Virus record (IMG/VR): IMGVR_UViG_3300031973_000946
Location: 1-45,187 of that record
From: a virus
Direction: 5' to 3' (one strand)
DNA: 45,187 bases
Under the pieces are notes generated by a model. The model made no database searches and was not told the origin of the DNA. It saw only the letters and a list, made by a program, of their open reading frames with translations. Below are positions 36,557-45,187 of the stretch, piece by piece (the first letter of the stretch is position 1; each line of letters opens with the position of its first letter). The position numbers and the translations under genes are program-made.

Positions 36557-38790
36557 AGTACGAACAAAGCTTATATAAAATAGTAGAGCCAATAAGGTTA
36601 AATACTATTAAAAGATTAAATAAAAGTAAGAAGTGGGAGTACGGATATAATAAAGAAAACGATGTAGTTGTTATATCTAAAACTGGAATAATAGGTGATG
36701 TTATAGAAATACAAGGTTTACAAATAGCTTTACCTAAACAACCAACTAATATATATAGTTGTAGTAAAGACAAAGCAGGACAAAAATGGAAGCAGTTCCA
36801 AGCTAATCCAGCTTTTAAAAAAATTAAAACTGTATTTGACTGGCAAGATTATCCAGATGATTTTAAACAAGATCATTACGAATATATAGACGAAGAGTTT
36901 AAAAGAAGAGAAGAAGGTTTTTGGTTTATGAATAACGGTAAACCAACCTATATAACAGGAACGCATTACATGTATTTACAGTGGAGTAAAATAGATGTTG
37001 GCGCTCCAGATTTTAGAGAAGCAAATAGATTATTTTTTATATTCTGGGAAGCTTGTAAAGCAGATAAAAGATGCTATGGAATGTGTTATTTAAAAAATAG
37101 ACGTTCTGGTTTTTCTTTTATGAGTTCAGCTGAAACTGTTAATTTAGCTACATTAGCTAGTGATAGTAGATTTGGTATATTATCTAAGACTGGTGCTGAT
37201 GCAAAAAAAATGTTTACGGACAAAGTAGTGCCTATTAGTTTAAATTATCCTTTCTTCTTCAAGCCAATACAGGACGGTATGGACCGACCAAAGTCCGAAC
37301 TTGCTTACAGGGTGCCAGCTAAAAAGTTTACGCGTAAAAAAATACGTGAGCGTGAAGAGATGGATGATGTTGAAGGATTAGATACAACTATAGACTGGAA
37401 AAACACAGGTGATAACAGCTATGATGGTGAAAAACTAAATTTACTAGTTCACGATGAAAGTGGCAAGTGGGAAAGGCCTGATAATATAAAAAACAATTGG
37501 AGAGTTACAAAAACTTGTTTAAGATTAGGTAGTAGAATAGTTGGTAAATGTATGATGGGTAGTACTAGTAATTCACTTGATAAAGGTGGTGATAACTTTA
37601 AACAACTATATAATAACTCAGATGTAACAAAACGAAATCGTAATGGACAAACAAAATCTGGACTATATTCTTTATTTATCCCAATGGAGTGGAACTACGA
37701 AGGTTTTATTGACGAGTATGGTCAACCAGTATTTAACACGCCTAAAAAAGAAATACACGATCCGCAAGGATTAGAAATAGACCAAGGTGTTATAGACCAT
37801 TGGGATAATGAAGCCGAAGGATTAAAAGATGATCAAGACGCTTTAAACGAATTTTATCGTCAGTTTCCTAGAACTGAAGAACATGCGTTTAGAGATGAGA
37901 CAAAAAATAGTTTATTTAATCTTATAAAAATATACGAGCAAATAGACTATAACGAAGGTAACAGAAACTCTTCAGTAATAACGCCTGGTAACTTTCAATG
38001 GTTAAATGGTAAAAAAGATACATTAGTTACTTTTAATCCAGATCCTAATGGTAGGTTTAAAATAAGTTGGGTGCCAAACGGTAAATTACAAAATAACGTT
38101 ATTATCAAAAATGGCGTAAAATATCCAGGTAATGAACATATAGGAGCATTTGGATGTGACTCATACGACATATCTGGAACAGTAGATAAACGAGGTTCAA
38201 AAGGTTCTTTGCATGGACTAACAAAGTTTTCAATGGAAGATGCTCCAGCAAACACTTTTTTCCTTGAATATATAGCAAGACCACAAACAGCTGAAATATT
38301 TTTTGAAGATGTTTTAATGGCATTAGTATTTTACGGCATGCCAATACTTGCTGAAAATAACAAACCAAGATTATTGTATTATTTGCGAAGAAGAGGATAT
38401 AGAGGATTTAGTATGAATAGACCTGATAAGGTTTGGAATAAATTATCTGTAACAGAAAAAGAAGTTGGTGGTATGCCAAACTCAAGTGAAGACATAAAAC
38501 AAGCTCATGCCGCTGCTATAGAAATGTATATCAATGATCACGTTGGATTATTACAAGATGGTACTTATGGTACTATGTATTTTAATGAAACATTAAATGA
38601 TTGGTCAAAGTTTGATATAAATAAAAGAACTAAGCACGATGCGTCGATAAGTTCTGGTTTAGCAATAATGGGTTGTAATAGACATCTTTACCGACCAAAC
38701 CCAAAACAAAAAAGAGAACCAGTAAATATACATATATCAAGGTATAATAATAAAGGATTTCAATCTACATTAATAAAAAATAAAACATGA
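36553..38790 (+). CDS. Terminase large subunit
   Basis: 745 aa. ATPase region: KNRRSGFS (181-188) stands at the Walker A place, with the usual Gly-Lys-Ser read as Gly-Phe-Ser and a Lys moved to its start; LNLLVHDES (295-303) is Walker B. The C-terminal nuclease has GCDSYD (about 535) and TKHDASIS (about 705) Asp residues as in RNase H-fold terminases. It pumps DNA into the head and cuts it. It is large compared with 450-600 aa relatives, and carries an N-terminal extension of about 150 residues. Confidence 0.85.
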   Translation: MKYEQSLYKIVEPIRLNTIKRLNKSKKWEYGYNKENDVVVISKTGIIGDVIEIQGLQIALPKQPTNIYSCSKDKAGQKWKQFQANPAFKKIKTVFDWQDYPDDFKQDHYEYIDEEFKRREEGFWFMNNGKPTYITGTHYMYLQWSKIDVGAPDFREANRLFFIFWEACKADKRCYGMCYLKNRRSGFSFMSSAETVNLATLASDSRFGILSKTGADAKKMFTDKVVPISLNYPFFFKPIQDGMDRPKSELAYRVPAKKFTRKKIREREEMDDVEGLDTTIDWKNTGDNSYDGEKLNLLVHDESGKWERPDNIKNNWRVTKTCLRLGSRIVGKCMMGSTSNSLDKGGDNFKQLYNNSDVTKRNRNGQTKSGLYSLFIPMEWNYEGFIDEYGQPVFNTPKKEIHDPQGLEIDQGVIDHWDNEAEGLKDDQDALNEFYRQFPRTEEHAFRDETKNSLFNLIKIYEQIDYNEGNRNSSVITPGNFQWLNGKKDTLVTFNPDPNGRFKISWVPNGKLQNNVIIKNGVKYPGNEHIGAFGCDSYDISGTVDKRGSKGSLHGLTKFSMEDAPANTFFLEYIARPQTAEIFFEDVLMALVFYGMPILAENNKPRLLYYLRRRGYRGFSMNRPDKVWNKLSVTEKEVGGMPNSSEDIKQAHAAAIEMYINDHVGLLQDGTYGTMYFNETLNDWSKFDINKRTKHDASISSGLAIMGCNRHLYRPNPKQKREPVNIHISRYNNKGFQSTLIKNKT

Positions 38791-41189
38791 CAGAGAATTA
38801 TATAAACTTTCCATCTCAAGCTGTTAGTGATTTAGAAAAGTTATCTGAAGATTACGGTTTAAAAGTTGCTAAAGCTATAAGGCAAGAATGGTTTACAGGC
38901 GCTAATTCTAAATTCAATAGTAATATAAACAATTATCACGAATTAAGATTATATGCTAGAGGAGAACAATCAGCACAAAAGTATAAAAACGAATTATCAA
39001 TTAATGGTGATTTGTCTTATTTAAATTTAGATTGGAAACCTGTTCCTATTATTCCTAAGTTTGTTGATATTGTGGTAAACGGTATGTCTCAAAGAAATTA
39101 CGAAATATCTTGTTTTTCACAAGACCAGTATGGCGTTAATAAAAGAACTGAGTACATGAAGTCTATTATGGAAGATATGGCTGCTAAAAATTACAGTAAC
39201 TTAGTTCAACAACAATTTGGTATAGATATATTTGATAACGATCCAGAAACACTACCTGATACAGAAGAAGAGCTAGCCTTACATATGCAACTTAATTACA
39301 AGCAGGCTGCTGAAATAGCTGAAGAGCAAGCTATAGATGTTTTAATGGAAGCTAGTGATTATGATTTAATAAGAAGAAGATGTTTGTATGATTTAACCGT
39401 ACTTGGTATAGGCGCGACAAAAACAACGTTTGACTTTACTGATGGAGCTAAAGTTAAGTATGTTGATCCAGCTAATTTAGTTTACTCTTATACAGAGTCA
39501 CCTTATTTTGACGATATATATTATGTTGGCGAATTAAAAGAAATACCAATAAACGAATTAGTAAAAGAGTTTCCTGAGTTAACAGAACCTGAAATAGAAG
39601 ATATAGTTAAAAAATCTGGTAAAACAATATATTCTGGTTATGACTATAGATTAAATACGGATAAAAATAAAATAGAAGTTCTTTACTTTAATTACAAAAC
39701 TCATATGAATGATGTTTATAAATTAAAGAAAACAGGTAGTGGCGCGGAAAAAGTAATACAAAAAGATGATACGTTTAATCCACCTGTTGAAAACATGGAT
39801 GGCGATTTTAGTAAACTAGAAAGAGTTATAGAAGTTTTATATGAAGGTGTTTATGTTATAGGTGCTGATAAATTATTAAAATGGAAAATGGCTGATAACA
39901 TGATGAGGTCTGAGTCTGATTTTGGTAGTGTTAAAATGAACTATCAAATAGTTGCACCTAGAATATACAGAGGTAAAATAGAGTCTATAGTTAGCAGAAT
40001 AACTGGGTTTGCTGATATGATTCAATTAACTCATTTAAAGCTACAACAAGTAATGGCACGTATGGTACCTGATGGAGTTTACTTAGATGTAGATGGTTTA
40101 GCAGAAGTTGACCTTGGTAACGGCACTAACTATAATCCGCAAGAAGCTTTAAATATGTTCTTTCAAACTGGTAGTGTTATAGGTAGAAGCTTTACATCTG
40201 AAGGTGATGGTAATCCTGGCAAAGTCCCAATACAACAAATAAACAACGGTGTTAATAGCGGTAAAATACAAAGTTTAATATCTACGTATAATTATTATTT
40301 ACAAATGATAAGAGATACAACAGGGTTAAATGAAGCTAGAGACGCTGCTACTCCAGATAAAAACGCTTTAGTTGGTGTTCAAAAATTAGCTGCTGCAAAT
40401 TCAAACACAGCTACTAGACACATATTGCAATCTATGTTATATATAACAGCGGAGGTTGCCGAATGTATGTCGTTAAGAATATCTGATATAGTTGAATATT
40501 CTCCAACAAAAGACGCTTTTATTAGAGCAATTGGATCACATAACGTTGCTACGTTAGATGAGCTTAAAGATTTACACTTGTATGATTTTGGTATATTTAT
40601 AGAGTTATTACCGGATGAAGAAGAAAAAGCGTTGCTAGAAAATAACATACAACAATCATTAGCTCAACAAAGCATAGATTTAGACGATGCTATAGATTTA
40701 CGTAGTGTTAGAAATATAAAATTAGCTAATCAATTATTAAAAGTAAAACGTAAAGCTAAAGCTTCTAGAGATCAACAAATGCAACAACAAAATATGCAGG
40801 CTCAAGCACAGGCCAATGGACAAGCTCAACAAGCGGCCGCTCAAGCTGAAATACAAAAAGCTCAAGCCAAAACGCAAGCTGAGGCACAATTAGAGCAAAC
40901 AAGAAATCAATTAAAAATACAATACTTACAACAAGAAATACAAGCTAAAAAAGAATTAATGGAGTTTGAATTTGAATTAAACTCTAAATTAGAAGGAATG
41001 AGGCAAAGCACTGAAAAAGAAAAAGAGGATAATAGAGAAAAGAAAAAAGACCTAAGAATAGACAGGCAAGCTCAACATCAAATGAATATGATTGAGCAAA
41101 GAAAACAGGGTGATTCTGATAAAAAATTTGAATCATCAGGTAATGATATAATTAGTGGAGGAGCGAATATGGAAAGATTCGGCCTTTAA
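38787..41189 (+). CDS. Portal protein
   Basis: 800 aa, next to terminase and overlapping its end by 4 bases. Helical stem and crown pattern: DWKPVPIIPKFVDIVVNGMS, VKYVDPANLVYSY, LQQVMARMVPDGVYLD, DTTGLNEARDA. These match portal proteins of phages with podovirus-type large portals. The tail from residue 640 is Gln/Ala-rich coiled coil. It forms the 12-fold vertex for DNA entry. Confidence 0.85.
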   Translation: MTENYINFPSQAVSDLEKLSEDYGLKVAKAIRQEWFTGANSKFNSNINNYHELRLYARGEQSAQKYKNELSINGDLSYLNLDWKPVPIIPKFVDIVVNGMSQRNYEISCFSQDQYGVNKRTEYMKSIMEDMAAKNYSNLVQQQFGIDIFDNDPETLPDTEEELALHMQLNYKQAAEIAEEQAIDVLMEASDYDLIRRRCLYDLTVLGIGATKTTFDFTDGAKVKYVDPANLVYSYTESPYFDDIYYVGELKEIPINELVKEFPELTEPEIEDIVKKSGKTIYSGYDYRLNTDKNKIEVLYFNYKTHMNDVYKLKKTGSGAEKVIQKDDTFNPPVENMDGDFSKLERVIEVLYEGVYVIGADKLLKWKMADNMMRSESDFGSVKMNYQIVAPRIYRGKIESIVSRITGFADMIQLTHLKLQQVMARMVPDGVYLDVDGLAEVDLGNGTNYNPQEALNMFFQTGSVIGRSFTSEGDGNPGKVPIQQINNGVNSGKIQSLISTYNYYLQMIRDTTGLNEARDAATPDKNALVGVQKLAAANSNTATRHILQSMLYITAEVAECMSLRISDIVEYSPTKDAFIRAIGSHNVATLDELKDLHLYDFGIFIELLPDEEEKALLENNIQQSLAQQSIDLDDAIDLRSVRNIKLANQLLKVKRKAKASRDQQMQQQNMQAQAQANGQAQQAAAQAEIQKAQAKTQAEAQLEQTRNQLKIQYLQQEIQAKKELMEFEFELNSKLEGMRQSTEKEKEDNREKKKDLRIDRQAQHQMNMIEQRKQGDSDKKFESSGNDIISGGANMERFGL

Positions 41190-41215
41190 TTTTTAATATT
41201 TTATAAAATTTTATT

Positions 41216-42346
41216 ATGGAAGAAAACAAAAAAGTTGTTGAAGAAACAACAGAACAACCAATTGAAGAGGTTGTAGAAAAAATAGACGAGTCTAAATTTA
41301 AAAGCGCTGGTGATGACAGCGTTATTAAGGTAGACTTAAACAAACCACTTACGCCACCAGAAAAGGTAGTTAAAGAAGAACAAGATGAAAAAGTTGAAGA
41401 ACTTCCAGTTATGGAAGAAGTTACTGTAGAAGAACTTAAAGATTCAACTGAAAAAGAGGTTGAAGAAATAAAAGAAGTTGCAAATGAAGCTATAGCTGAA
41501 ACAGAGGCTACTGGAAAACCTTTACCAGAAAACATACAAAAACTTGTAAGTTTTATGGAAGAAACTGGTGGTGATTTAAATGATTACGTAAGCTTAAATA
41601 GAGACGTTGAAAAAATGGACGACTCTGATGTGTTAGACGAATATTACAAAACAACTAAGTCTCACTTATCAAGTGAAGAGCGCGGGTTTTTATTAGAAGA
41701 CACATTTGGTATAGATGAAGAAGTTGATGATGAAAAAACTATACGTAAAAAAAAGATAGCCCTCAAAGAGCAAGTTGCCGAGGCTAGAGCCCACTTAGAC
41801 AGGCAAAAGTCTAAATATTACGAAGAAATTAAAGCTGGAAGTAAGCTCACTGAAGAGCAACAAAAAGCTATTGATTTTTTCAACAGATCTGAAGAGCAGA
41901 AAGAAATAGTAGAGAAAAGCAAAAGAACATTTTTAAATAGAACAGATAGCTTCTTTGGACAAGATTTCAAAGGTTTTGAATATAATGTCGGAGATAAAAG
42001 ATATAGGTTTAATATTAAAGATGTTGATAAAGTAAAGACAACTCAAAGTGATATTAATAATTTTGTTAGTAAGTTTACTGATAAAGATAATACAACTATT
42101 GAAGATGCCGCTGGGTATCATAAGTCTTTATTCACTGCTATGAATGCGGATGCTATAGCAAAGCATTTTTATGAGCAAGGTAAAGCCGATGCTATTAAAA
42201 ATACGGTTGCTAGAGGTAAAAACATAAACTTAGAACCTAGAAAAACTCACGGCGAAGTAAACGTTGGAGGTATTAAAGTAAAGGCTTTAGGTGAATCATC
42301 TGCTCAAATTAAAAACAGATCTTTTAAAATTAGAAAGAAAAGTTAA
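41216..42346 (+). CDS. Scaffold-like acidic protein
   Basis: 376 aa, very Glu/Lys-rich with long helices, no enzyme motif, and located between portal and major capsid, the usual scaffold place. The basic end (SSAQIKNRSFKIRKKS) could bind the capsid protein. It may be cleaved later, but no protease for that is evident nearby. Confidence 0.7.
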   Translation: MEENKKVVEETTEQPIEEVVEKIDESKFKSAGDDSVIKVDLNKPLTPPEKVVKEEQDEKVEELPVMEEVTVEELKDSTEKEVEEIKEVANEAIAETEATGKPLPENIQKLVSFMEETGGDLNDYVSLNRDVEKMDDSDVLDEYYKTTKSHLSSEERGFLLEDTFGIDEEVDDEKTIRKKKIALKEQVAEARAHLDRQKSKYYEEIKAGSKLTEEQQKAIDFFNRSEEQKEIVEKSKRTFLNRTDSFFGQDFKGFEYNVGDKRYRFNIKDVDKVKTTQSDINNFVSKFTDKDNTTIEDAAGYHKSLFTAMNADAIAKHFYEQGKADAIKNTVARGKNINLEPRKTHGEVNVGGIKVKALGESSAQIKNRSFKIRKKS

Positions 42347-42367
42347 ACAATTTAAAACAAATTTATT

Positions 42368-43873
42368 ATGGCAATTACAAATGGGCCGTTGTTAAATAAA
42401 GTTCCGTCTGCACAACAGCAAACTTTATCTAGCAACTATATAGACTTCGCAGGTGGTTCTACTGGCTGGGAGCAACAATACTTGCCTGACTTAATGGAGA
42501 AAGAAGCTGAGGTGTTCGGTCAAAGAACAATCGCTGGATTTCTTGAGAAAGTTGGAGCAGAAGAGGCTATGACTGCTGATCAAGTAGTATGGTCTGAACA
42601 ATCAAGATTACACTTATCATACGTTGGTACAGTAGCAACAGCTGGTGATACTAACGGTACATTTACTGTAGTAACTGATATCGATGGATCTGCTGACGGT
42701 GAAAATGGTTTCGCTGTAGCTAATCACGGTGTTAGAGTAAATGATATTGTACTTATAGCAACTGCTGGTATCGTAACTAAATGTTTAGTTGTAGAAACCC
42801 CAGCAACAGCTGTTATTACGGTTGAACCATATGATAAAGCAGATTTAACTGGACACGCAACAACTGCATCTGGTTCTGTTTTACTAGTTGTAGGTTCTGA
42901 GTACGGTAAAGGAGCTAAATATGCTGATATTACTGGTGCTGCTGAAGCTGATAAAAGAACTGCATTAACGCCTACGTTTAAATCTTATAGTAACAAACCA
43001 ATTATCATGAAAGATTACTACGAAGTATCTGGATCTGATGCGTCACAAATTGGATGGGTTGAAGTTACTGGAGAAGATGGACAAAATGGTTACTTGTGGT
43101 ACTTAAAAGCTGAAGGTGATACAAGAGCAAGATTCACTGACTACATGGAAATGGCTATGTTAGAATCTGAAAAAACAGATGGTAACTCTATTATTGGTTT
43201 TAACGGAAGTATTGTTCGTGACGGTACTGATGCTGGAGCTGATGGTGCTGGTACTGAAGGTTTATTCGCTGCTATTGAATCAAGAGGTAATATTACTTCA
43301 GGTGTAACAGGTGTTAACGCTGCTACTGACTTAGCAGAGTTCGATGCTATCTTAGCTGAATTTGACAAGCAAGGTGCTATTGAAGAAAACATGATGTTTG
43401 TAAATAGAGCTACGTCTCTAGCTATTGATGACATGTTAGCTTCAATGAATTCTTACGGAGCTGGAGGTACTTCTTATGGGGTATTTGACAACGACGAAGA
43501 TATGGCTTTAAATTTAGGTTTCTCAGGTTTCCGAAGAGGTTCTTACGACTTCTACAAATCTGATTTCAGATACTTAAATGACAAAGCTACTAGAGGAGAA
43601 ATAAACAGAATTGCTGGTTCTGCGGCAATTAGAGGCGTTATGGTTCCTGCTGGTACATCTACTGTATATGATCAAATGTTAGGAAAGAATCTTAAGAGAC
43701 CTTTCTTACACGTTAGATATAGAGCTTCACAAACTGATAATCGAAGATTTAAAACTTGGGTTACTGGTTCTGTTGGCGCTGCTACATCTGCTTTAGATGC
43801 AATGCAACTACATATGTTAACTGAAAGATGTTTAGTTACTCAAGGTGCTAACAACTTTATGTTAATGAAGTAA
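42368..43873 (+). CDS. Major capsid protein
   Basis: 501 aa directly after the scaffold-like gene and followed by a strong terminator. N-terminal YIDFAGGSTGWEQQYLPDLM, central spine-helix AEFDAILAEFDKQGAIEENM and C-terminal KTWVTGSVGAATSALDAMQL fit an HK97-fold protein with an inserted beta domain at 85-190. Codons are slightly richer in C-ending forms than neighbours (TAC, TTC), as in highly expressed genes. Confidence 0.85.
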   Translation: MAITNGPLLNKVPSAQQQTLSSNYIDFAGGSTGWEQQYLPDLMEKEAEVFGQRTIAGFLEKVGAEEAMTADQVVWSEQSRLHLSYVGTVATAGDTNGTFTVVTDIDGSADGENGFAVANHGVRVNDIVLIATAGIVTKCLVVETPATAVITVEPYDKADLTGHATTASGSVLLVVGSEYGKGAKYADITGAAEADKRTALTPTFKSYSNKPIIMKDYYEVSGSDASQIGWVEVTGEDGQNGYLWYLKAEGDTRARFTDYMEMAMLESEKTDGNSIIGFNGSIVRDGTDAGADGAGTEGLFAAIESRGNITSGVTGVNAATDLAEFDAILAEFDKQGAIEENMMFVNRATSLAIDDMLASMNSYGAGGTSYGVFDNDEDMALNLGFSGFRRGSYDFYKSDFRYLNDKATRGEINRIAGSAAIRGVMVPAGTSTVYDQMLGKNLKRPFLHVRYRASQTDNRRFKTWVTGSVGAATSALDAMQLHMLTERCLVTQGANNFMLMK

Positions 43874-43885
43874 GACTATTTATTT

Positions 43886-43920
43886 ATAAGGGCGGTCACG
43901 TATCGCCCTTATATTTTTTT
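43886..43920 (+). terminator. Rho-independent terminator after major capsid gene
   Basis: 9-bp stem ATAAGGGCG / CGCCCTTAT (43886-43894, 43904-43912), loop of 9, then a run of T. It would end or thin out the high-level capsid transcript. Confidence 0.88.
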
Positions 43921-43943
43921 TAATTTTTTTATTATATTATATT

Positions 43944-44771
43944 ATGGCAAAGAAAAAAGAAACAGCTAAGGTTGAAGAGCCTATAGTTGAAGAAACAGTG
44001 GTTGTAAAAGAACAACCTAAGGTTGAAGCTCCTAAAGAAAAAGCTAAACCAAAATGGGAAATAAAAGACAGAATGTATTACTTAAAAGGTAAAAAGAAGC
44101 CTTTATCAAGATCAATTAGATCAGCTAATGTATATTGGTTTGATAACGAAAAAGGGTTTGAAAGAGAATTAAAATACTGTCAAAATCAAAGAACCCCGTT
44201 TGTTGATGAAATGAAGGGTGACCAAAGATTAGAACATATAATTTTTAGAAGTGGATCCTTGTACGTACCAAAAGAAAAAACAGTATTACAAAAGTTTTTA
44301 TCTTTATACCACCCAGACAGAAATGTTTTATACTACGAAGACAAGCCTGTTGAAACAGCTAAAAATCAATTAGATTGGCTAGAGTTTGAAGTTGAAGCTC
44401 TTAAAATAGCTAAAGATTTAGATATAGATATGGTTGAGGCTATAATGAGAGTTGAAATAGGTTCTAAAGTAAATGGCTTAAGTTCTAAAGAGCTTAGAAG
44501 AGATTTAATATTATTTGCTAGAAGAAATCCGCAATTATTTATAGAACTAACAACTGATGAAAATGTTCAACTTAGAAACTTTGGTATAAAAGCTGTTGAG
44601 GCTGGTATATTAAAATTATCACAAGACCAAAGATATTTTATGTGGGCATCAACTAGTAGAAAACTAATGACAGTACCATTTGAAGAACATCCATACTCAG
44701 CATTAGCTGCTTGGTTTAAAACCGACGAAGGCATGGAAGTTTATTCCAATGTTGAAAAAAGAATGTTGTAG
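43944..44771 (+). CDS. Virion-associated protein, 275 aa
   Basis: Acidic/Lys-rich N-terminal 45 residues, then an ordered domain (RMYYLKGKKKPLSRSIRSAN, RTPFVDEMKGDQRLEHIIFR, VPKEKTVLQKFLSLYHP). Its FLSLYHPDRN segment is typical of capsid-proximal proteins in related phages. Between capsid and neck gene, own terminator behind; probably a minor head protein. Confidence 0.65.
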   Translation: MAKKKETAKVEEPIVEETVVVKEQPKVEAPKEKAKPKWEIKDRMYYLKGKKKPLSRSIRSANVYWFDNEKGFERELKYCQNQRTPFVDEMKGDQRLEHIIFRSGSLYVPKEKTVLQKFLSLYHPDRNVLYYEDKPVETAKNQLDWLEFEVEALKIAKDLDIDMVEAIMRVEIGSKVNGLSSKELRRDLILFARRNPQLFIELTTDENVQLRNFGIKAVEAGILKLSQDQRYFMWASTSRKLMTVPFEEHPYSALAAWFKTDEGMEVYSNVEKRML

Positions 44772-44789
44772 CAACATTTAATTAATATT

Positions 44790-44818
44790 AATAGCCACCT
44801 TAACGGGTGGCTATTTTT
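44790..44818 (+). terminator. Rho-independent terminator
   Basis: 10-bp stem AATAGCCACC / GGTGGCTATT (44790-44799, 44806-44815), loop TTAACG, T-run to 44818. Ends transcription after the 275-aa gene. Confidence 0.9.
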
Positions 44819-44876
44819 ATTTAAAGGCTAACCTTCCGCTTTATTATGTAACTATATAATAGTAAAATATAAGCAA

Positions 44877-45187
44877 ATGGCAATAAACATAAACACGATA
44901 TACGAAAAGGTTTTAGCGCTAGCTAATAAGGAACAAAGAGGTTATATAACACCTCAAGAGTTTAACTTATTAGCTGATAAAGCTCAAAATGAAATATATG
45001 AAAACTATTTTCATAAAGCTAGAAACTCAAACGTCAAACCAAAAGACGATGATACATATACAGATACTTTAGAAATGATAGAAGCTAAGCTATCTCCTTT
45101 TTTAAAATCAAATACAAATACTAATATTTCCAGTGGAATACTAACATTACCTAGTGATATATATAAACTTGATATTATAAGAGTAGG
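44877..45187 (+). CDS. Neck/adaptor-type structural protein (3' truncated by window)
   Basis: The ATG at 44877 starts MAININTIYEKVLALANKEQ followed by RGYITPQEFNLLADKAQNEI, a conserved head of head-completion/neck proteins in environmental phages. 103 codons are visible and the frame is open to the window edge. It would join the portal to the tail. Confidence 0.7.
   Translation, partial: MAININTIYEKVLALANKEQRGYITPQEFNLLADKAQNEIYENYFHKARNSNVKPKDDDTYTDTLEMIEAKLSPFLKSNTNTNISSGILTLPSDIYKLDIIRV

Overview
This window is a 45 kb piece of a tailed-phage genome (Caudoviricetes) that probably infects a Bacteroidota host, most likely marine or flavobacterial. Direct reasons: it is strongly AT-rich and tightly packed, with many TAATG and ATGA start/stop overlaps. 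A-rich leaders without Shine-Dalgarno sequences precede most ATGs, which is typical of Bacteroidota. It encodes an Hc1 histone-like protein and a secreted protein whose C-terminus resembles a type IX secretion sorting signal. Terminase, portal, scaffold-like and major capsid genes identify it as a virus. No integrase, DNA polymerase or tail genes are in view, and genes run off both ends, so the genome is larger than the window.

Layout. (1) 2-11144, plus strand: the 3' part of a giant polyvalent virion-type protein, then a string of small genes. Several share an N-terminal MAFKM-type motif. Others encode an L,D-transpeptidase-like wall enzyme, a predicted outer-membrane beta-barrel, a secreted LDLa-like/T9SS-like protein, a membrane coiled-coil protein and a cysteine-less thioredoxin-fold protein. 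A bidirectional terminator (11151-11170) closes this block. (2) 27921-11178, minus strand: the early/replication block. It begins with a cluster of very small genes, one tRNA-Arg(UCU), two tRNA-like structures and a structured noncoding locus. It continues with ATP-dependent DNA ligase, deoxynucleotidase, sigma factor, ERF annealing protein, RecE/PD-(D/E)XK nuclease, SSB-like protein, primase-helicase, a ThyA-family enzyme, MazG-like pyrophosphohydrolase, a PD-(D/E)XK endonuclease, class II ribonucleotide reductase and the Hc1-like protein. (3) 28209-45187, plus strand: the virion assembly block. It holds small structural proteins, a metallopeptidase-like protein, GroEL and GroES, holin, terminase subunits, portal, scaffold-like protein, major capsid protein and the start of a neck/adaptor gene.

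How it works together: seven copies of a bipartite element, YACAANNTAAATACG-N10-GATAATA, all with exactly the same spacing and all on the minus strand between 23.3 and 28.0 kb, look like the phage early promoter family. The nucleotide genes (RNR, ThyA-family, MazG, deoxynucleotidase) feed replication, and an Asp at the substrate-selecting position of the ThyA homologue hints at modified cytosine. A guanine-quadruplex-capable tract lies in the 287-bp divergent gap between the early and virion blocks. The chaperonin pair sits next to the virion genes and probably helps fold capsid proteins.

Most interesting unexplained items: the fixed-spacing promoter family, the 24.1-24.5 kb structured RNA locus with a tRNA-like end, the shared MAFKM N-terminal tag, and the split HAD-phosphatase/P-loop-kinase architecture in the giant protein.
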